In this document: positions 1 through 8,885 of the stretch, in pieces
Layout of the letters: every line of letters begins with the position of its first letter
Numbering within the stretch: position 1 is the stretch's first letter
Origin: Akkermansiaceae bacterium
GTDB lineage: Bacteria > Verrucomicrobiota > Verrucomicrobiia > Verrucomicrobiales > Akkermansiaceae
Assembly (NCBI GenBank): GCA_022424905.1
Contig: JAKMGP010000303.1
Coordinates: forward strand, 1-39,812
Reading direction: 5' to 3'
DNA: 39,812 bases
Made by a program: the position numbers and the translations under genes
The notes under the pieces: generated by a model
Seen by the model: the letters and a program-made list of their open reading frames with translations, nothing else
What the model was told of the DNA's origin: nothing
Database searches by the model: none

Positions 1-639
1 TACCAATACAACCTTGGCGAGGTCACAACCTCAAATGATTGGGAACACTTATCACCCATCAAACACCTCGGAAACTTCGGTCCTGAACTAAGCTTCGGAA
101 AAAAATTAATTCCATCCATGGAGGAGGGCGAAATCCTCGCGATCTACAAATTCACCGACAGCGGGTCGCAATCACTCGATTGGCTTCCCGAAGGATCCAA
201 GGAATCCTATCGTGATCGCTATCAAGATTGGCTAACCGGAATCAAAAAATGCCGTGACGATCTCACGAGGCAGGGCTACCAATGCGAAATTCCAGCCATC
301 TTCTGGCACTGTGGCGAAAACGACCGCGCTCTGAATTGGATGGCGGATAAATACACTGCCCGCTTCCAGACTTTTATGAACGCGACCCGCAAAGATCTCG
401 GACTTAGGGAGCTTAATTGGATTCTCACCGAGCAACCCATACTTACATCGAGCATTACCGGAGATGAAAAACTCTACGACCTCAACTCCGATCTTGAAGC
501 CTTGGACGCCAGAGACCCCAATTTTACTTTCGTCAAGACCTCAGACCTTCCGCACAACCCTGTGCTCTTTGGCTCCAAAGGAATCATCGCACTGGGCAAC
601 CGCATGGCCGAAGCTTGGATAAAGATGAAACTCCAATAG
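1..639 (+). CDS. Sialate O-acetylesterase (SASA family), C-terminal part
   Basis: The frame is open from base 1, so the start and the N-terminal half of the gene lie outside the window. About 212 residues remain. The text near the left edge, HLGNFGPELSFGKKL, is the conserved block of the SASA (formerly DUF303) carbohydrate esterases. A C-terminal SDLPHNPVLFGSKG followed by a GNRMAEAW helix matches the end of the family domain, where the catalytic Asp/His block sits. The nucleophile Ser block must lie upstream and cannot be checked. Family members remove acetyl groups from sialic acid or other acetylated glycans and are usually exported. The protein ends right after the esterase domain with no extra module. 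It converges on the next gene, 41 bases away. The family call is fairly sure; the substrate is unknown. Confidence 0.75.
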   Translation, partial: YQYNLGEVTTSNDWEHLSPIKHLGNFGPELSFGKKLIPSMEEGEILAIYKFTDSGSQSLDWLPEGSKESYRDRYQDWLTGIKKCRDDLTRQGYQCEIPAIFWHCGENDRALNWMADKYTARFQTFMNATRKDLGLRELNWILTEQPILTSSITGDEKLYDLNSDLEALDARDPNFTFVKTSDLPHNPVLFGSKGIIALGNRMAEAWIKMKLQ

Positions 640-680
640 ATCTCAAATTTGACTCCTTTCCTCCAAAACTATCCCCTCGA

Positions 681-2087
681 TTATTCAAAGCGTTTCAAAA
701 ATGCATCGATCGCACCCGGTTCGAGTGAATGCGCACTCCCCGTTTTTGACGCCAAGAAGATTCCCATTACGCGGCCCCGGTGGTCAACGATAGGCCCGCC
801 CCGGAACTCCTGGCTTGCATCAAGAGCCAACTTTGAAGTTGGTTGATTCTTCCAAGACTCGATTGGTGAGAGAACCGTGCAAGGAATCACTTCCGCGACA
901 TTCTTATCCTTAGCTGCCAATCCAAAGAGTTTAAGAGTGAGTCCTAATTTAAGGTCTTCACGATCTCCGATTGGCAATAATTCATGCACCCGGTAAGCAA
1001 TTTTCAAAGTAGCGATATCGTTTCCCTCCGAAACACCAAGAACCTTAGCATTAAAGCTCTGTCCGTCCTCCAGAGTTACCCTGACTGGCAACACCTTATC
1101 ATCTTGGCCTAAAAGAATCCGCTTGCAGGTTAAGACATGTCCTCCCTCCTTATAAAAGAACCCGGTCACGTGACCGTTCGCAGTTGAGATCCGAACACAG
1201 GCCGGAGCAACATATCTGGTGAGAGCTGCGCCCTCCAAAGACTTGTAATCTTTATGACTCAACTCAGGTTTTCGCTTTTGTAAGTCATTAGCGCGATTAA
1301 CCTCCCCAAGCCTTTTCCAAAAATTGATCGCTGATCCAAAATACCCTTCGCGTTCTAGTTGATTTGCCAGTTTTGCCCCGACTTGAAAACGCCCTGATTC
1401 ACTCCCAGCCTTACGGTAGAAATCGTAAGATAATTCAAGCCCGCCAGCATCGGCAGCATGAGCTGCTAGAGTCAACCAACGATCTATGTTAACAAGCCGA
1501 TCTCTAATGAATTGAATCCGAGCTTCATCATACTTCAAGAGAGGCCGGTCAACCCAAGAGGTTTTTTTCACAACCTTAACCAACACCGATGCCAGAGAAA
1601 TGAGAGCTTCCTCCTCCTTTGAAAATTGTAAGTCTCCGAGCATCCTTTCATAGTCCGCAACTTCCTCCGACCACCTCTTCGAAGACTTCTCTCGTGCCCA
1701 CTGGGATGCCCTCCGTAATTCTCTAGCATCACGAAAGGCTGCGGACGCAGCTAGCTTGTTAACCTCTCCATGAATATTTGGCTGGAGCCATTGTTTGGCA
1801 TTTCTATCAAACTGCTTAGCCTTGGCCTCCCGAGCTTCGGCCATCTTGCGATCTTCGTTAATCTTATATTCTTCAGTGAACAGTCGTTTCACACTGCGAT
1901 ACATTTTTTTTCCGAGAGTAACCGTGCGGGCATTTCCTTTAGCAATCAAGATATCCAACTCTTCCAACACGAGTTTGGCATTCTCAATCGTCGGTTCTTC
2001 GAGTCGCTTCACAGCCCCCCCTAGCTCCGAGCCCAATAGGCCGGGAACGATAAATAAGGGCAGAATGATTAACGCTAAACTCTTCAT
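681..2087 (-). CDS. Secreted protein with degenerate trypsin-like (HtrA-type) domain
   Basis: 468 aa. I chose the ATG at 2087 because it opens a clear signal peptide (MKSLALIILPLFIVPGLLGS); the frame is open a further 102 codons upstream, but that part overlaps argC and looks noncoding. Residues about 25-280 are charged and helical with no recognised domain. Residues about 290-468 resemble an HtrA/S1C trypsin fold: TGFFYKEGGHVLT, then NDIATLKI, then a GGPIVDHRGRVMGI strand pair. The catalytic His is missing (VLTCKRIL where a VLTNHHV-type motif is expected) and the Ser is missing (EFRGGP where GNSGGP is expected), while the Asp at about 357 is present. It is therefore probably an inactive, possibly peptide-binding, pseudoprotease acting outside the cytoplasm. 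No PDZ domain is visible. It is divergent from argC, with 106 bases between the starts. Confidence 0.7.
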   Translation of the reverse strand: MKSLALIILPLFIVPGLLGSELGGAVKRLEEPTIENAKLVLEELDILIAKGNARTVTLGKKMYRSVKRLFTEEYKINEDRKMAEAREAKAKQFDRNAKQWLQPNIHGEVNKLAASAAFRDARELRRASQWAREKSSKRWSEEVADYERMLGDLQFSKEEEALISLASVLVKVVKKTSWVDRPLLKYDEARIQFIRDRLVNIDRWLTLAAHAADAGGLELSYDFYRKAGSESGRFQVGAKLANQLEREGYFGSAINFWKRLGEVNRANDLQKRKPELSHKDYKSLEGAALTRYVAPACVRISTANGHVTGFFYKEGGHVLTCKRILLGQDDKVLPVRVTLEDGQSFNAKVLGVSEGNDIATLKIAYRVHELLPIGDREDLKLGLTLKLFGLAAKDKNVAEVIPCTVLSPIESWKNQPTSKLALDASQEFRGGPIVDHRGRVMGIFLASKTGSAHSLEPGAIDAFLKRFE

Positions 2088-2193
2088 TTTGACGACAAGC
2101 AAGGTGTGAACGTAAAACCTCAATTTTTCAAGGGTGAGAATTCCTGTCTTTTCGCGCTTGCCCCTCGCGAAGCTCCAGCGCAAAACCCTCTTG

Positions 2194-3234
2194 ATGTCTG
2201 AAGTTACCAAAATTGCGATCGTCGGAGCGAGCGGGTATACTGGCCTGGAACTTCTTCGTCTCGTTTTTTGCCATCCAAAAGCCGAGGTCGTGGCTATCAC
2301 TTCCCGCGCAAACGCCGGGACAAAAGTGACGGAAGTCTTCCCTCGCTTCGAGGGCCATCCCGCTACCGAAATTTGCTTCATAGAGCCCGACATGGAAACT
2401 GTCGCAGCGACCGGTGCTGAGCTTGCCTTTCTGGCCCTTCCCCATGGAACAGCCGCCCCTTTCGCGCGCGAACTCTTAGATCTCGGGATAAAAGTTATCG
2501 ATTTGAGTGCTGACTTCCGCCTCGACGACCCCGCCGTCTACCAAGACTTTTACGATCATCCACACCCCGCTCCCGAACTACTCGACGAAGCGATCTTTGG
2601 GCTTCCTGAGATCTACGAATCCGAGATTAAAGCAGCTCGGCTCATTGCATCACCCGGATGTTATCCCACCTCGATCATGCTCCCCCTCATCCCCCTCTTG
2701 AGAGAGGGACTCGTCGAACACTCATCTATCACCGTTTCATCGATGAGTGGTGTCAGCGGGGCTGGGCGCAAAGCAGACCTCTCGCTTATCTTCGCCGAAG
2801 TCAATGAGAGTGTTCGCTCCTATGGCCTTCCTCGCCACCGGCACCTTTCCGAGATCGAGCAAGAACTTGGAAAAGCTGCCGGGGAAAAAGTAACCATCTC
2901 TTTCGTCCCTCATCTCATTCCTGTAACAGCCGGAATCTCCACTACGATTTTTGCAAAATTGACTGGCGACTTTAATCGTATTGATGGGGCTCTTAGGAAT
3001 GCTTATCGGGATGCCCCATTTGTCCGCCTCCGTGGAGCCGGAATTTCGCCTGACACCAAAAATGTCACTGGATCAAACTACCTCGACATCGGTTGGCATC
3101 ATGATTCTCGCACTGGACGAGTTATTATCCAAAGTGCCGAGGATAACCTTGGCAAGGGCGCTGCCGGCCAGGCGATCCAAAGTTTTAATCTTATGGTTGG
3201 AAATAGTATAACTGACGGATTGCAAAACCTATAG
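2194..3234 (+). CDS. argC: N-acetyl-gamma-glutamyl-phosphate reductase
   Basis: 346 aa. ArgC reduces N-acetylglutamyl 5-phosphate to the semialdehyde with NADPH, the third step of arginine (ornithine) synthesis in the cytoplasm. The N-terminus has the nucleotide-binding pattern IAIVGASGYTGLELLRL (residues about 7-23). The catalytic cysteine lies in ASPGCYPTS, and a conserved His-rich block GLPRHRHLSEIEQEL follows. The length is normal for the family. I start at ATG 2194 because homology begins directly after it; the frame extends 20 codons upstream with no family resemblance. No strong Shine-Dalgarno sequence is seen. argJ follows after 23 bases, so the two are probably co-transcribed. Confidence 0.95.
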   Translation: MSEVTKIAIVGASGYTGLELLRLVFCHPKAEVVAITSRANAGTKVTEVFPRFEGHPATEICFIEPDMETVAATGAELAFLALPHGTAAPFARELLDLGIKVIDLSADFRLDDPAVYQDFYDHPHPAPELLDEAIFGLPEIYESEIKAARLIASPGCYPTSIMLPLIPLLREGLVEHSSITVSSMSGVSGAGRKADLSLIFAEVNESVRSYGLPRHRHLSEIEQELGKAAGEKVTISFVPHLIPVTAGISTTIFAKLTGDFNRIDGALRNAYRDAPFVRLRGAGISPDTKNVTGSNYLDIGWHHDSRTGRVIIQSAEDNLGKGAAGQAIQSFNLMVGNSITDGLQNL

Positions 3235-3257
3235 CCTCTGTTCAACTTCCTACCCCC

Positions 3258-4511
3258 ATGGATCTTCCCTACACACGAATCAAAGGCGGCGTTTGTGCGG
3301 CCCGCGAATTTCTTGGGAGCGCGATCTCCTGTGGTATTAAGAATCCAAAGTCAGACCGCCTTGATCTTTCCCTGATTTATTCAAAAATCGGATGCCTGAG
3401 TGCCGGGATGTTCACCCAAAACCGAGTTAAGGCTGCCCCAGTTCGGGTTTCCCAAAGTCACCTCCGTGCCGAGAGTTTAAGGGCCATTATTACAAACAGC
3501 GGGAATGCCAACGCCTGCACCGGACCCACTGGAATGCAGGACGCAAAAAACATGGCTAAGGAAACCTCTAAATTACTCGGGCTCAGACAACGGGAAGTAG
3601 GGGTTTGCTCCACTGGAGTAATCGGACTCCCAATGCCGATGATACGGATTGAGCCGAAATACGAGGTCCTGGTAGCAGGACTGGGACCCAAGAACGGTAA
3701 CGATGTAGCCCGCTCCATTATCACCAGCGACACTCACGAAAAGGAATTTGCGATTTCATTTGAGCTTCACGGTAAGCGCGTCCGTATTGGCGGCTGCGCC
3801 AAAGGTGCAGGCATGATTAATCCTAATATGGCGACCATGCTCTGCTTCATTACCACTGATGCCAACATCGGAAAGAGGGGCCTGAAAGAAGCGATCGAAA
3901 ACAGCGTTGAGAATACCTTTAACCGCATCACGATCGATGGCGATACTTCCACAAATGATTCAGTAATCGTTCTTGCCAATGGGGCCGCTGAAAATAAAAC
4001 GATTCGTCGCGGGACCAAAGAATGCCGTGACTTCAGTCACGCCCTAGAATTTGTAATGAACAAACTCGCGAAGTCCATTGTACGCGATGGAGAACGCGTC
4101 ACTAAATTTGTCACTCTCGAGGTTAAAAGTGCCCGAAATGCATCCGACGCTAAGAAGGTAGCTCAAGCAGTCGCCAATTCATCCTTAGTCAAATCATCAT
4201 GGAATGGCGAAGATCCAAATTGGGGCCGTATCATTCATGCTGTTGGCTATTCCGGTGCCAGTATTCGGGAGGAGTTCGTTGATATTTATTACGAATCCAA
4301 AGTCGCCTGTAAAGGAGGCTTACAGGCCAAGACAAACCCCGAGGTTCTGAGAAATATCGTTAGCAAACCAGCCTTCAAGATCACTATTGATCTTGGTATT
4401 GGGGACGCAAACCACCGGATCTACTCCTCCGACCTTTCACCCGAATACGTAGATTTTAATCGCTCAGAATATGCCTACTGGAAACAGGCAAAAAAGGATG
4501 GCTTAGTTTAA
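3258..4511 (+). CDS. argJ: Glutamate N-acetyltransferase / amino-acid acetyltransferase
   Basis: 417 aa, normal for ArgJ. The enzyme moves the acetyl group from N-acetylornithine to glutamate, so arginine synthesis runs as a cycle; some members also use acetyl-CoA. The precursor cleaves itself before a threonine that becomes the nucleophile; this site is visible in KGAGMINPNMATMLCF. A second conserved block, NGEDPNWGRIIHAVGYSG, lies in the beta chain. The gene follows argC by 23 bases. Its TAA stop (4509-4511) overlaps the stop of the convergent downstream gene (4508-4510 on the other strand). Whether the enzyme is mono- or bifunctional cannot be read from sequence alone. Confidence 0.95.
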   Translation: MDLPYTRIKGGVCAAREFLGSAISCGIKNPKSDRLDLSLIYSKIGCLSAGMFTQNRVKAAPVRVSQSHLRAESLRAIITNSGNANACTGPTGMQDAKNMAKETSKLLGLRQREVGVCSTGVIGLPMPMIRIEPKYEVLVAGLGPKNGNDVARSIITSDTHEKEFAISFELHGKRVRIGGCAKGAGMINPNMATMLCFITTDANIGKRGLKEAIENSVENTFNRITIDGDTSTNDSVIVLANGAAENKTIRRGTKECRDFSHALEFVMNKLAKSIVRDGERVTKFVTLEVKSARNASDAKKVAQAVANSSLVKSSWNGEDPNWGRIIHAVGYSGASIREEFVDIYYESKVACKGGLQAKTNPEVLRNIVSKPAFKITIDLGIGDANHRIYSSDLSPEYVDFNRSEYAYWKQAKKDGLV

Positions 4512-6046
4512 GCAAGGTCGAGAGCACGGGCGATAGCCCCGATGATAATATCTCCCTCCTCATTTCCCACCGATAATCTAAGTAGGTTTGGAGAAACTCC
4601 GCAGGCCTCGGCCCAATCGAGTTCAAAGTAGTGAGCCAACATCGTGTAAGGACTGGCCAATGTAAATTCAGTTCCTAAGTTAGGACCTTTGCAAAGCTTC
4701 AATGCATCGTAAACTTTTGGCATCTTGCGCGGCTGCTTTAAAGTGAACGAGACCAAGCCACCATAGCCCCCATTCTCCCTACGAATCAGACGGTATTCGT
4801 GGGGGGTATTAAATTTGGGATACCAAACCCGACCAACCGCTGGGTGTTCCTGGAGATAGTCCGCGACTAACTCGCCATTCTGGTTCGATTTTTCAACCCG
4901 CTGACGGTAGCTCTTGATATTCGAACTCAAAACCCGGCAATCCCCACTGTACAGTCGTGATCCGCCTTCGGTATCTTCGCTAAGAAATGAGCGGAATTCG
5001 CTCGCCCAGGGAGAGTCAGTATTCAGCGTAAGCATTCCACCCATCACATCGCCTATTCCTGAAATCCACTTCGTCAAACTCGTAGTCACCAGATCCGCAT
5101 ATTTTAAAACGTCTAAATTGATAGAGGTAGCAATCGTGTCATCCACAACTAAAGGAACCCCTCCCTGACGACAAGCTTCTGAAATCCTTGGAAGATTGAT
5201 CGTTCTTAACAGCGGGTTGCTTGGCACTTCACAAAAAACCGCTGCAAATTCACCCTCTTGGATTCTCCGGACGGCGGCATCAAGGTCCTCACCTTCGGCA
5301 TCATAAAGAAAAACAACACCATTTCCAAAACGCTGCTGTACTTTTAAAGCATCGACGTAAGGGAACTCCAATTGAAGAGTCTTCTTGCTTGGGAAAAGAT
5401 TCATCACTGCCCGATAAGCAGCAAAAACACCAGACATACCGCTCTCATACAAATAGTGATCATCCAGAGCCGCCCCGGAAAACTCCGAAAGCTGCTGCTT
5501 CAACATCACGACGGATCCGCCCTCTGAATCCCGTTCCTTGAGAAGATCCTCCGCCTGTCGACTGCTAATGATCTCACCCGTGAACCTCCAATACTCCATT
5601 GCTACACCAATTGCAGTTTCCGGCACGATCAATGCCTGCATTCCCTCGTCATAGCTTGCGATTCGAGTTGCCACTGCTAACTTCCGTTCGACGTAACGCT
5701 GGGCACCCTGAGCGGCTCTTTTGTGAGGAAAAACAATGGCTCTCTTCCCCGTCTCTGCAATCTCTTCGGTCGCTTTCGCAAAAACTCGTTTTACCAGCGG
5801 ATGCAGAAAAAATCGGGGATATCCCGCCTCAAGCTTCTTCATTACACGGTCCCGGCCTTCCTCGTAGCCGATCACAGAATCCCAGGTCGGAAGCGAAACC
5901 GAACAGGCATGGGTTGTATCTGGAATCGGCCGACCGGTCGACTGGCTATCCCAGAGTGGATTTTTGAGAAGATCCCGCACGGCGCGACTTCTGACGCCTT
6001 TGAGGAAGTTTCGCAAGCTCTCCTTTCTTGATAATTGCGTTGACAC
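4508..6046 (-). CDS. Cystathionine gamma-synthase-like PLP enzyme, long (STR2-like) form
   Basis: 512 aa, about 120 longer than standard bacterial MetB. Residues about 190-510 form the Cys/Met-metabolism PLP fold: YESGMSGVFAAYRAVM binds the cofactor phosphate, VVDDT carries the Asp (302/303), and SLTKWISGIGDVMGG holds the Schiff-base Lys, about 326. The extra N-terminal part has SVSLPTWDSVIGYEEG and GYPRFFLHPLVKR, which I recognise from fungal STR2-type cystathionine gamma-synthases. The likely role is O-acyl-homoserine plus cysteine to cystathionine, in methionine synthesis; a related gamma-elimination or sulfhydrylase role is possible. The GTG start at 6046 is preceded by AGGAGG with an 11-base spacer, which supports it. 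The start region overlaps the divergent rplM promoter. Confidence 0.85.
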   Translation of the reverse strand: MSTQLSRKESLRNFLKGVRSRAVRDLLKNPLWDSQSTGRPIPDTTHACSVSLPTWDSVIGYEEGRDRVMKKLEAGYPRFFLHPLVKRVFAKATEEIAETGKRAIVFPHKRAAQGAQRYVERKLAVATRIASYDEGMQALIVPETAIGVAMEYWRFTGEIISSRQAEDLLKERDSEGGSVVMLKQQLSEFSGAALDDHYLYESGMSGVFAAYRAVMNLFPSKKTLQLEFPYVDALKVQQRFGNGVVFLYDAEGEDLDAAVRRIQEGEFAAVFCEVPSNPLLRTINLPRISEACRQGGVPLVVDDTIATSINLDVLKYADLVTTSLTKWISGIGDVMGGMLTLNTDSPWASEFRSFLSEDTEGGSRLYSGDCRVLSSNIKSYRQRVEKSNQNGELVADYLQEHPAVGRVWYPKFNTPHEYRLIRRENGGYGGLVSFTLKQPRKMPKVYDALKLCKGPNLGTEFTLASPYTMLAHYFELDWAEACGVSPNLLRLSVGNEEGDIIIGAIARALDLA

Positions 6047-6068
6047 CCTAGTCCAGCCCTCCTAGCTT
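6040..6068 (+). promoter_or_regulatory. Sigma-70-type promoter for rplM-rpsI
   Basis: A perfect -35 TTGACA (6040-6045) is followed by a 17-base spacer and a weak -10 TAGCTT (6063-6068), which places the transcription start near 6075 and leaves a leader of about 50 bases before rplM. The -35 box lies over the GTG start of the divergent cystathionine gamma-synthase gene, and the -10 lies over its AGGAGG ribosome site. This is read from pattern only. Confidence 0.55.
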
Positions 6069-6126
6069 GCGCCCCCCTTAAAGCGAGCCGGATTCCCCAG
6101 CAAGCCCAACGGAACCCAGTAAAACA

Positions 6127-6555
6127 ATGAAAACGTTTTCAGCAAAACCAGCTGACGTCCAGCGTTCATGGCATATTATTGATGCCAAAGACCAAATCGT
6201 CGGAAAAGTCGCCGTGGAGGCAGCTCGTCTCCTTCGCGGAAAGCACAAGGCTATTTTTACGCCTCACATCGATACAGGTGACTTCGTTGTCATCATCAAC
6301 GCCGAGCACGCCAAATTCAGTGGCAGCAAGGAGCAGCACAAGATCTACGCTCGTCACTCCGGTTACGTCGGCGGTCAGACTATTGAAACTCCAAACAAGT
6401 TGCGCCAGCGGCGTCCCGAGCTCATTCTTGAGTGGGCTGTCAAAGGCATGGTCCCAAAAAATAAGCTTGGTTCCGCCCAGATGAAAAAACTCAAGGTCTA
6501 CGCAGGCGAAGATCACCCCCACGAAGCCCAAGAGCCACAGCCTGTTACTCTCTAA
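6127..6555 (+). CDS. rplM: 50S ribosomal protein L13
   Basis: 142 aa, the usual length. The protein binds 23S rRNA early in large-subunit assembly. Family hallmarks are WHIIDAKDQIVGKVAVEAAR at the N-terminus, HIDTGDFVVIINAEHAKFSG, the HSGYVGG block, and AVKGMVPKNKLG in the second half. The ATG at 6127 is preceded by an A-rich leader with no clear Shine-Dalgarno sequence. rpsI follows after 24 bases, the standard bacterial L13-S9 operon, with a promoter at 6040 and a terminator at 6995. Confidence 0.98.
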   Translation: MKTFSAKPADVQRSWHIIDAKDQIVGKVAVEAARLLRGKHKAIFTPHIDTGDFVVIINAEHAKFSGSKEQHKIYARHSGYVGGQTIETPNKLRQRRPELILEWAVKGMVPKNKLGSAQMKKLKVYAGEDHPHEAQEPQPVTL

Positions 6556-6579
6556 ACCTTTATTCATTCATTAAATACC

Positions 6580-6969
6580 ATGAGCGAAACTTTTACTGCA
6601 ACCGGCCGTCGGAAAACCGCCGTTGCCCGCGTCTGGCTGACTGCTGGAACCGGAAATATCACCATCAATAACGAGCCCTTCGAGAACGTTCTCACCACCC
6701 TCACCTTACAAGGGCAACTTCTCGAACCTCTTGAGGTCACAAACCTCAAGAACAAGTTCGACGTTAAGGCTGTTTCACGCAGCGGCGGACTTCACGGACA
6801 GGCCGATGCAATCAAATTAGCCATAGCCCGAGCGCTTATCATTCACGATCCTGAGCTTCGACCAGCTCTCAAAGCCGCTGGCCTTCTCCGCCGTGACCCA
6901 CGAGCCAAGGAGCGTAAAAAGCCAGGTCAGCCCGGCGCCCGCAAGCGCTTCCAGTTCTCTAAGCGCTAA
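6580..6969 (+). CDS. rpsI: 30S ribosomal protein S9
   Basis: 129 aa. S9 sits in the small-subunit head, and its C-terminal tail reaches the P-site tRNA. The N-terminal TATGRRKTAVARV and central SGGLHGQADAIKLAIARAL are diagnostic, and the basic C-terminus ends in KRFQFSKR, the tRNA-contacting tail with a terminal Lys-Arg. It is the second and last gene of the rplM-rpsI operon, and a terminator hairpin begins 25 bases after its stop. Confidence 0.98.
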   Translation: MSETFTATGRRKTAVARVWLTAGTGNITINNEPFENVLTTLTLQGQLLEPLEVTNLKNKFDVKAVSRSGGLHGQADAIKLAIARALIIHDPELRPALKAAGLLRRDPRAKERKKPGQPGARKRFQFSKR

Positions 6970-6994
6970 TCAGCTTCAGCGACCCCCATCTCTC

Positions 6995-7027
6995 AAAAAG
7001 CCGCTCCTCCCGGGACGCGGCTTTTTT
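6995..7027 (+). terminator. Rho-independent terminator of rplM-rpsI
   Basis: A 10-bp perfect stem, AAAAAGCCGC (6995-7004) with GCGGCTTTTT (7017-7026), encloses a 12-base loop and ends in a run of six T. It lies 25 bases after the rpsI stop codon. Confidence 0.88.
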
Positions 7028-7098
7028 ATGGCCCAACGCGCCTTAGAAGGTCAATAATGGATCCTAAAATCAGGTTGGAGACATACTCTCCATAAAAC

Positions 7099-7968
7099 TC
7101 ACAAGTCCCTGGCTGCTTTAATCGTATTCTTCATAAGCATCGCAATTGTCATCGGACCAACTCCACCCGGGACCGGAGTAATCGCTCCAACCTTTTCAAA
7201 GACATCCTTGTAATCGACATCTCCACAAAGACGATAGCCCCGTTTTGCAGCCAAATCTTCGACGCGATTGATACCGACATCGATAATCGTCGCTCCCTGC
7301 TTCACAAAATTCTTTTTGATAAACTCGGGGATGCCGACAGCAGCCACAATAATATCCGCACGCCGACAAACCTCAGCTAGATTCTTTGTCCTAGAATGGG
7401 CCACCGTTACTGTGGCGTCAGAACCCCTTGCCATCAATAAAAGCGCCATTGGTTTACCCACAATCATGCTTCGTCCCACGACCACCGCATCGGCACCGGA
7501 GGTTTCGACATCACTCGCTTCAAGAAGCCTCATACAACCCGCCGGAGTGCAGGGCACAAAGCCTGAAGGGTCTTCCAGCGCCAACTTAGCGACATTCTCA
7601 GGATGAAATCCATCGACATCTTTAGTCGGATCAATTGTGCGCACGATTTCCTCCTCATCGATCTGCGATGGCGGCGGCGACTGCACCAAAATCCCGTGAA
7701 TGGAAGTATCATCATTGAGACGCTTCACGGTGGCCAGAACTTCGTCCTGAGAAGCGTTCTTTGAAAGGACGACTTTTTCTGAATGAATTCCCAATTCGGC
7801 ACACTTCCGAACTTTTGAATTAACATAGACCTGGCTAGCCGGATCTTCGCCCACCAAAACAACGGCCAGACCCGGGGTAATTCCTTGAGACTTCAAATCC
7901 TCGATTTCACGAGAACACTCCGCGAGGACTTCCTCCGCTACCTTTTTTCCATCAATGATCGCTGCCAT
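7099..7968 (-). CDS. folD: Bifunctional methylenetetrahydrofolate dehydrogenase/cyclohydrolase
   Basis: 289 aa, normal for FolD. The enzyme interconverts 5,10-methylene-, methenyl- and 10-formyl-tetrahydrofolate with NADP, supplying one-carbon units for purines and formyl-Met. Conserved blocks: [18 protein letters not shown] with the catalytic Tyr and Lys (about 48 and 52), then [32 protein letters not shown], and the C-terminal [12 protein letters not shown] start at ATG 7968 because [14 protein letters not shown] is the family N-terminus; the frame upstream belongs to the overlapping preceding gene. Start and upstream stop overlap by 17 bases, which suggests translational coupling. Confidence 0.97.
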   Translation of the reverse strand: MAAIIDGKKVAEEVLAECSREIEDLKSQGITPGLAVVLVGEDPASQVYVNSKVRKCAELGIHSEKVVLSKNASQDEVLATVKRLNDDTSIHGILVQSPPPSQIDEEEIVRTIDPTKDVDGFHPENVAKLALEDPSGFVPCTPAGCMRLLEASDVETSGADAVVVGRSMIVGKPMALLLMARGSDATVTVAHSRTKNLAEVCRRADIIVAAVGIPEFIKKNFVKQGATIIDVGINRVEDLAAKRGYRLCGDVDYKDVFEKVGAITPVPGGVGPMTIAMLMKNTIKAARDL

Positions 7969-8590
7969 GATTCTCTTCGCGGTCCGTGATATCTTGAAGT
8001 AGGCATTTCTCAAGCCTAAGCCGCTCTTTCTCGAACTCCTCGTTATCAAGTTGGCGCAGCACTGTTATCGGCTCCCCCAGAGTGATCCTGACCTTGCTGA
8101 AAGGTTTGGGGATCCGAAAACGATCCCAGGTCTTCAGAGTCCAGCACGAGAGATAATCAATCCTCAAAGCTACCATTGGGAGCCCAGTTGTTTGGGCAAT
8201 TTTAATCACACCGGGCTGAAGTTGATATCGGGGACCCCGAGGACCATCAGGAGTGAACACAAGATCCTTCCCATTCATCGCCGCTCGTCTCAACGCCACA
8301 ATTGCAGCCGCGCCACGACGACTACTCGAGCCATGAACCGCACCAAACTTAAAAACTTTTACAGCCGAGGCTAATACAACCCCATCCTTACTCGCACTCG
8401 TAAGCACGACACACTCCCGCCTCGGATATATTTTCCTCCACAAGTAGGCAGCGGCAAAAATCCGATTATGCCACATAACGTGTATTATCGGTTGATCACG
8501 GGCATTCAAACCACAGACATCTCCAATCACTTCACGACGCAGAGTCATACCAAGAAGTCGAATCAACCAGCCTACGAGCTTCCCGCTCAC
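7952..8590 (-). CDS. DUF374 lysophospholipid acyltransferase-like protein
   Basis: About 212 aa. DUF374 proteins belong to the glycerolipid acyltransferase superfamily; several are thought to act on lipid A or related lipids at the inner membrane. The sequence shows [15 protein letters not shown], a [17 protein letters not shown] block, and the diagnostic [17 protein letters not shown]. The N-terminus is hydrophobic (WLIRLLG). I prefer the GTG start at 8590 because AAGGA lies 6-7 bases before it; a TTG at 8632 in the same frame would add 14 residues but has no ribosome site. The 3' end overlaps folD by 17 bases. The acyl substrate is not known. Confidence 0.82.
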   Translation of the reverse strand: MSGKLVGWLIRLLGMTLRREVIGDVCGLNARDQPIIHVMWHNRIFAAAYLWRKIYPRRECVVLTSASKDGVVLASAVKVFKFGAVHGSSSRRGAAAIVALRRAAMNGKDLVFTPDGPRGPRYQLQPGVIKIAQTTGLPMVALRIDYLSCWTLKTWDRFRIPKPFSKVRITLGEPITVLRQLDNEEFEKERLRLEKCLLQDITDREENHGSDH

Positions 8591-8885
8591 ACGAGCTTTC
8601 CTTGATGTTCGGATTTGGTTATCGGATGTCAAATTAATCGAGCTTTCTACCCCTAGGTTACACGACCGCTGGGATAAGAAAAAATCGACCCCAATTCAAT
8701 CCTTAGAACACCAATCATTCGTTTACAGTAAAATCGATGATGGGAAGCTTGAAGAAGAGTCTAACAAGGTCAAAAAGGAATTCCACTGCCGCAAAATCAG
8801 ATACAACTCTGATCACCTAAAGCTTCTTTAAGAAAAGAACACTGGAAGAACTCAATTTTCGCTCATATCTTGTGCGTGAAGACCG
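8591..8885. other. Intergenic region between divergent DUF374 and HesB-type genes
   Basis: 295 bases with no gene I can support. One plus-strand frame stays open from inside the DUF374 gene to a TAA at 8829-8831, but it contains no ATG, GTG or TTG in its intergenic part. No clear terminator, tRNA or riboswitch was recognised. Promoters for both flanking genes must lie here, but I could not assign good boxes. Confidence 0.5.

Noticed and set aside
2088-2393. N-terminal extension of the pseudoprotease gene to 2393
   Set aside because: It overlaps argC and would bury a good signal peptide 102 residues into the protein.
2128-2445. Minus-strand frame over the start of argC
   Set aside because: Shadow of argC; no ribosome site or motif.
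8625-8831. Plus-strand open frame of about 70 codons before the HesB-type gene
   Set aside because: It has no usable start codon in its intergenic part and no recognisable motif.
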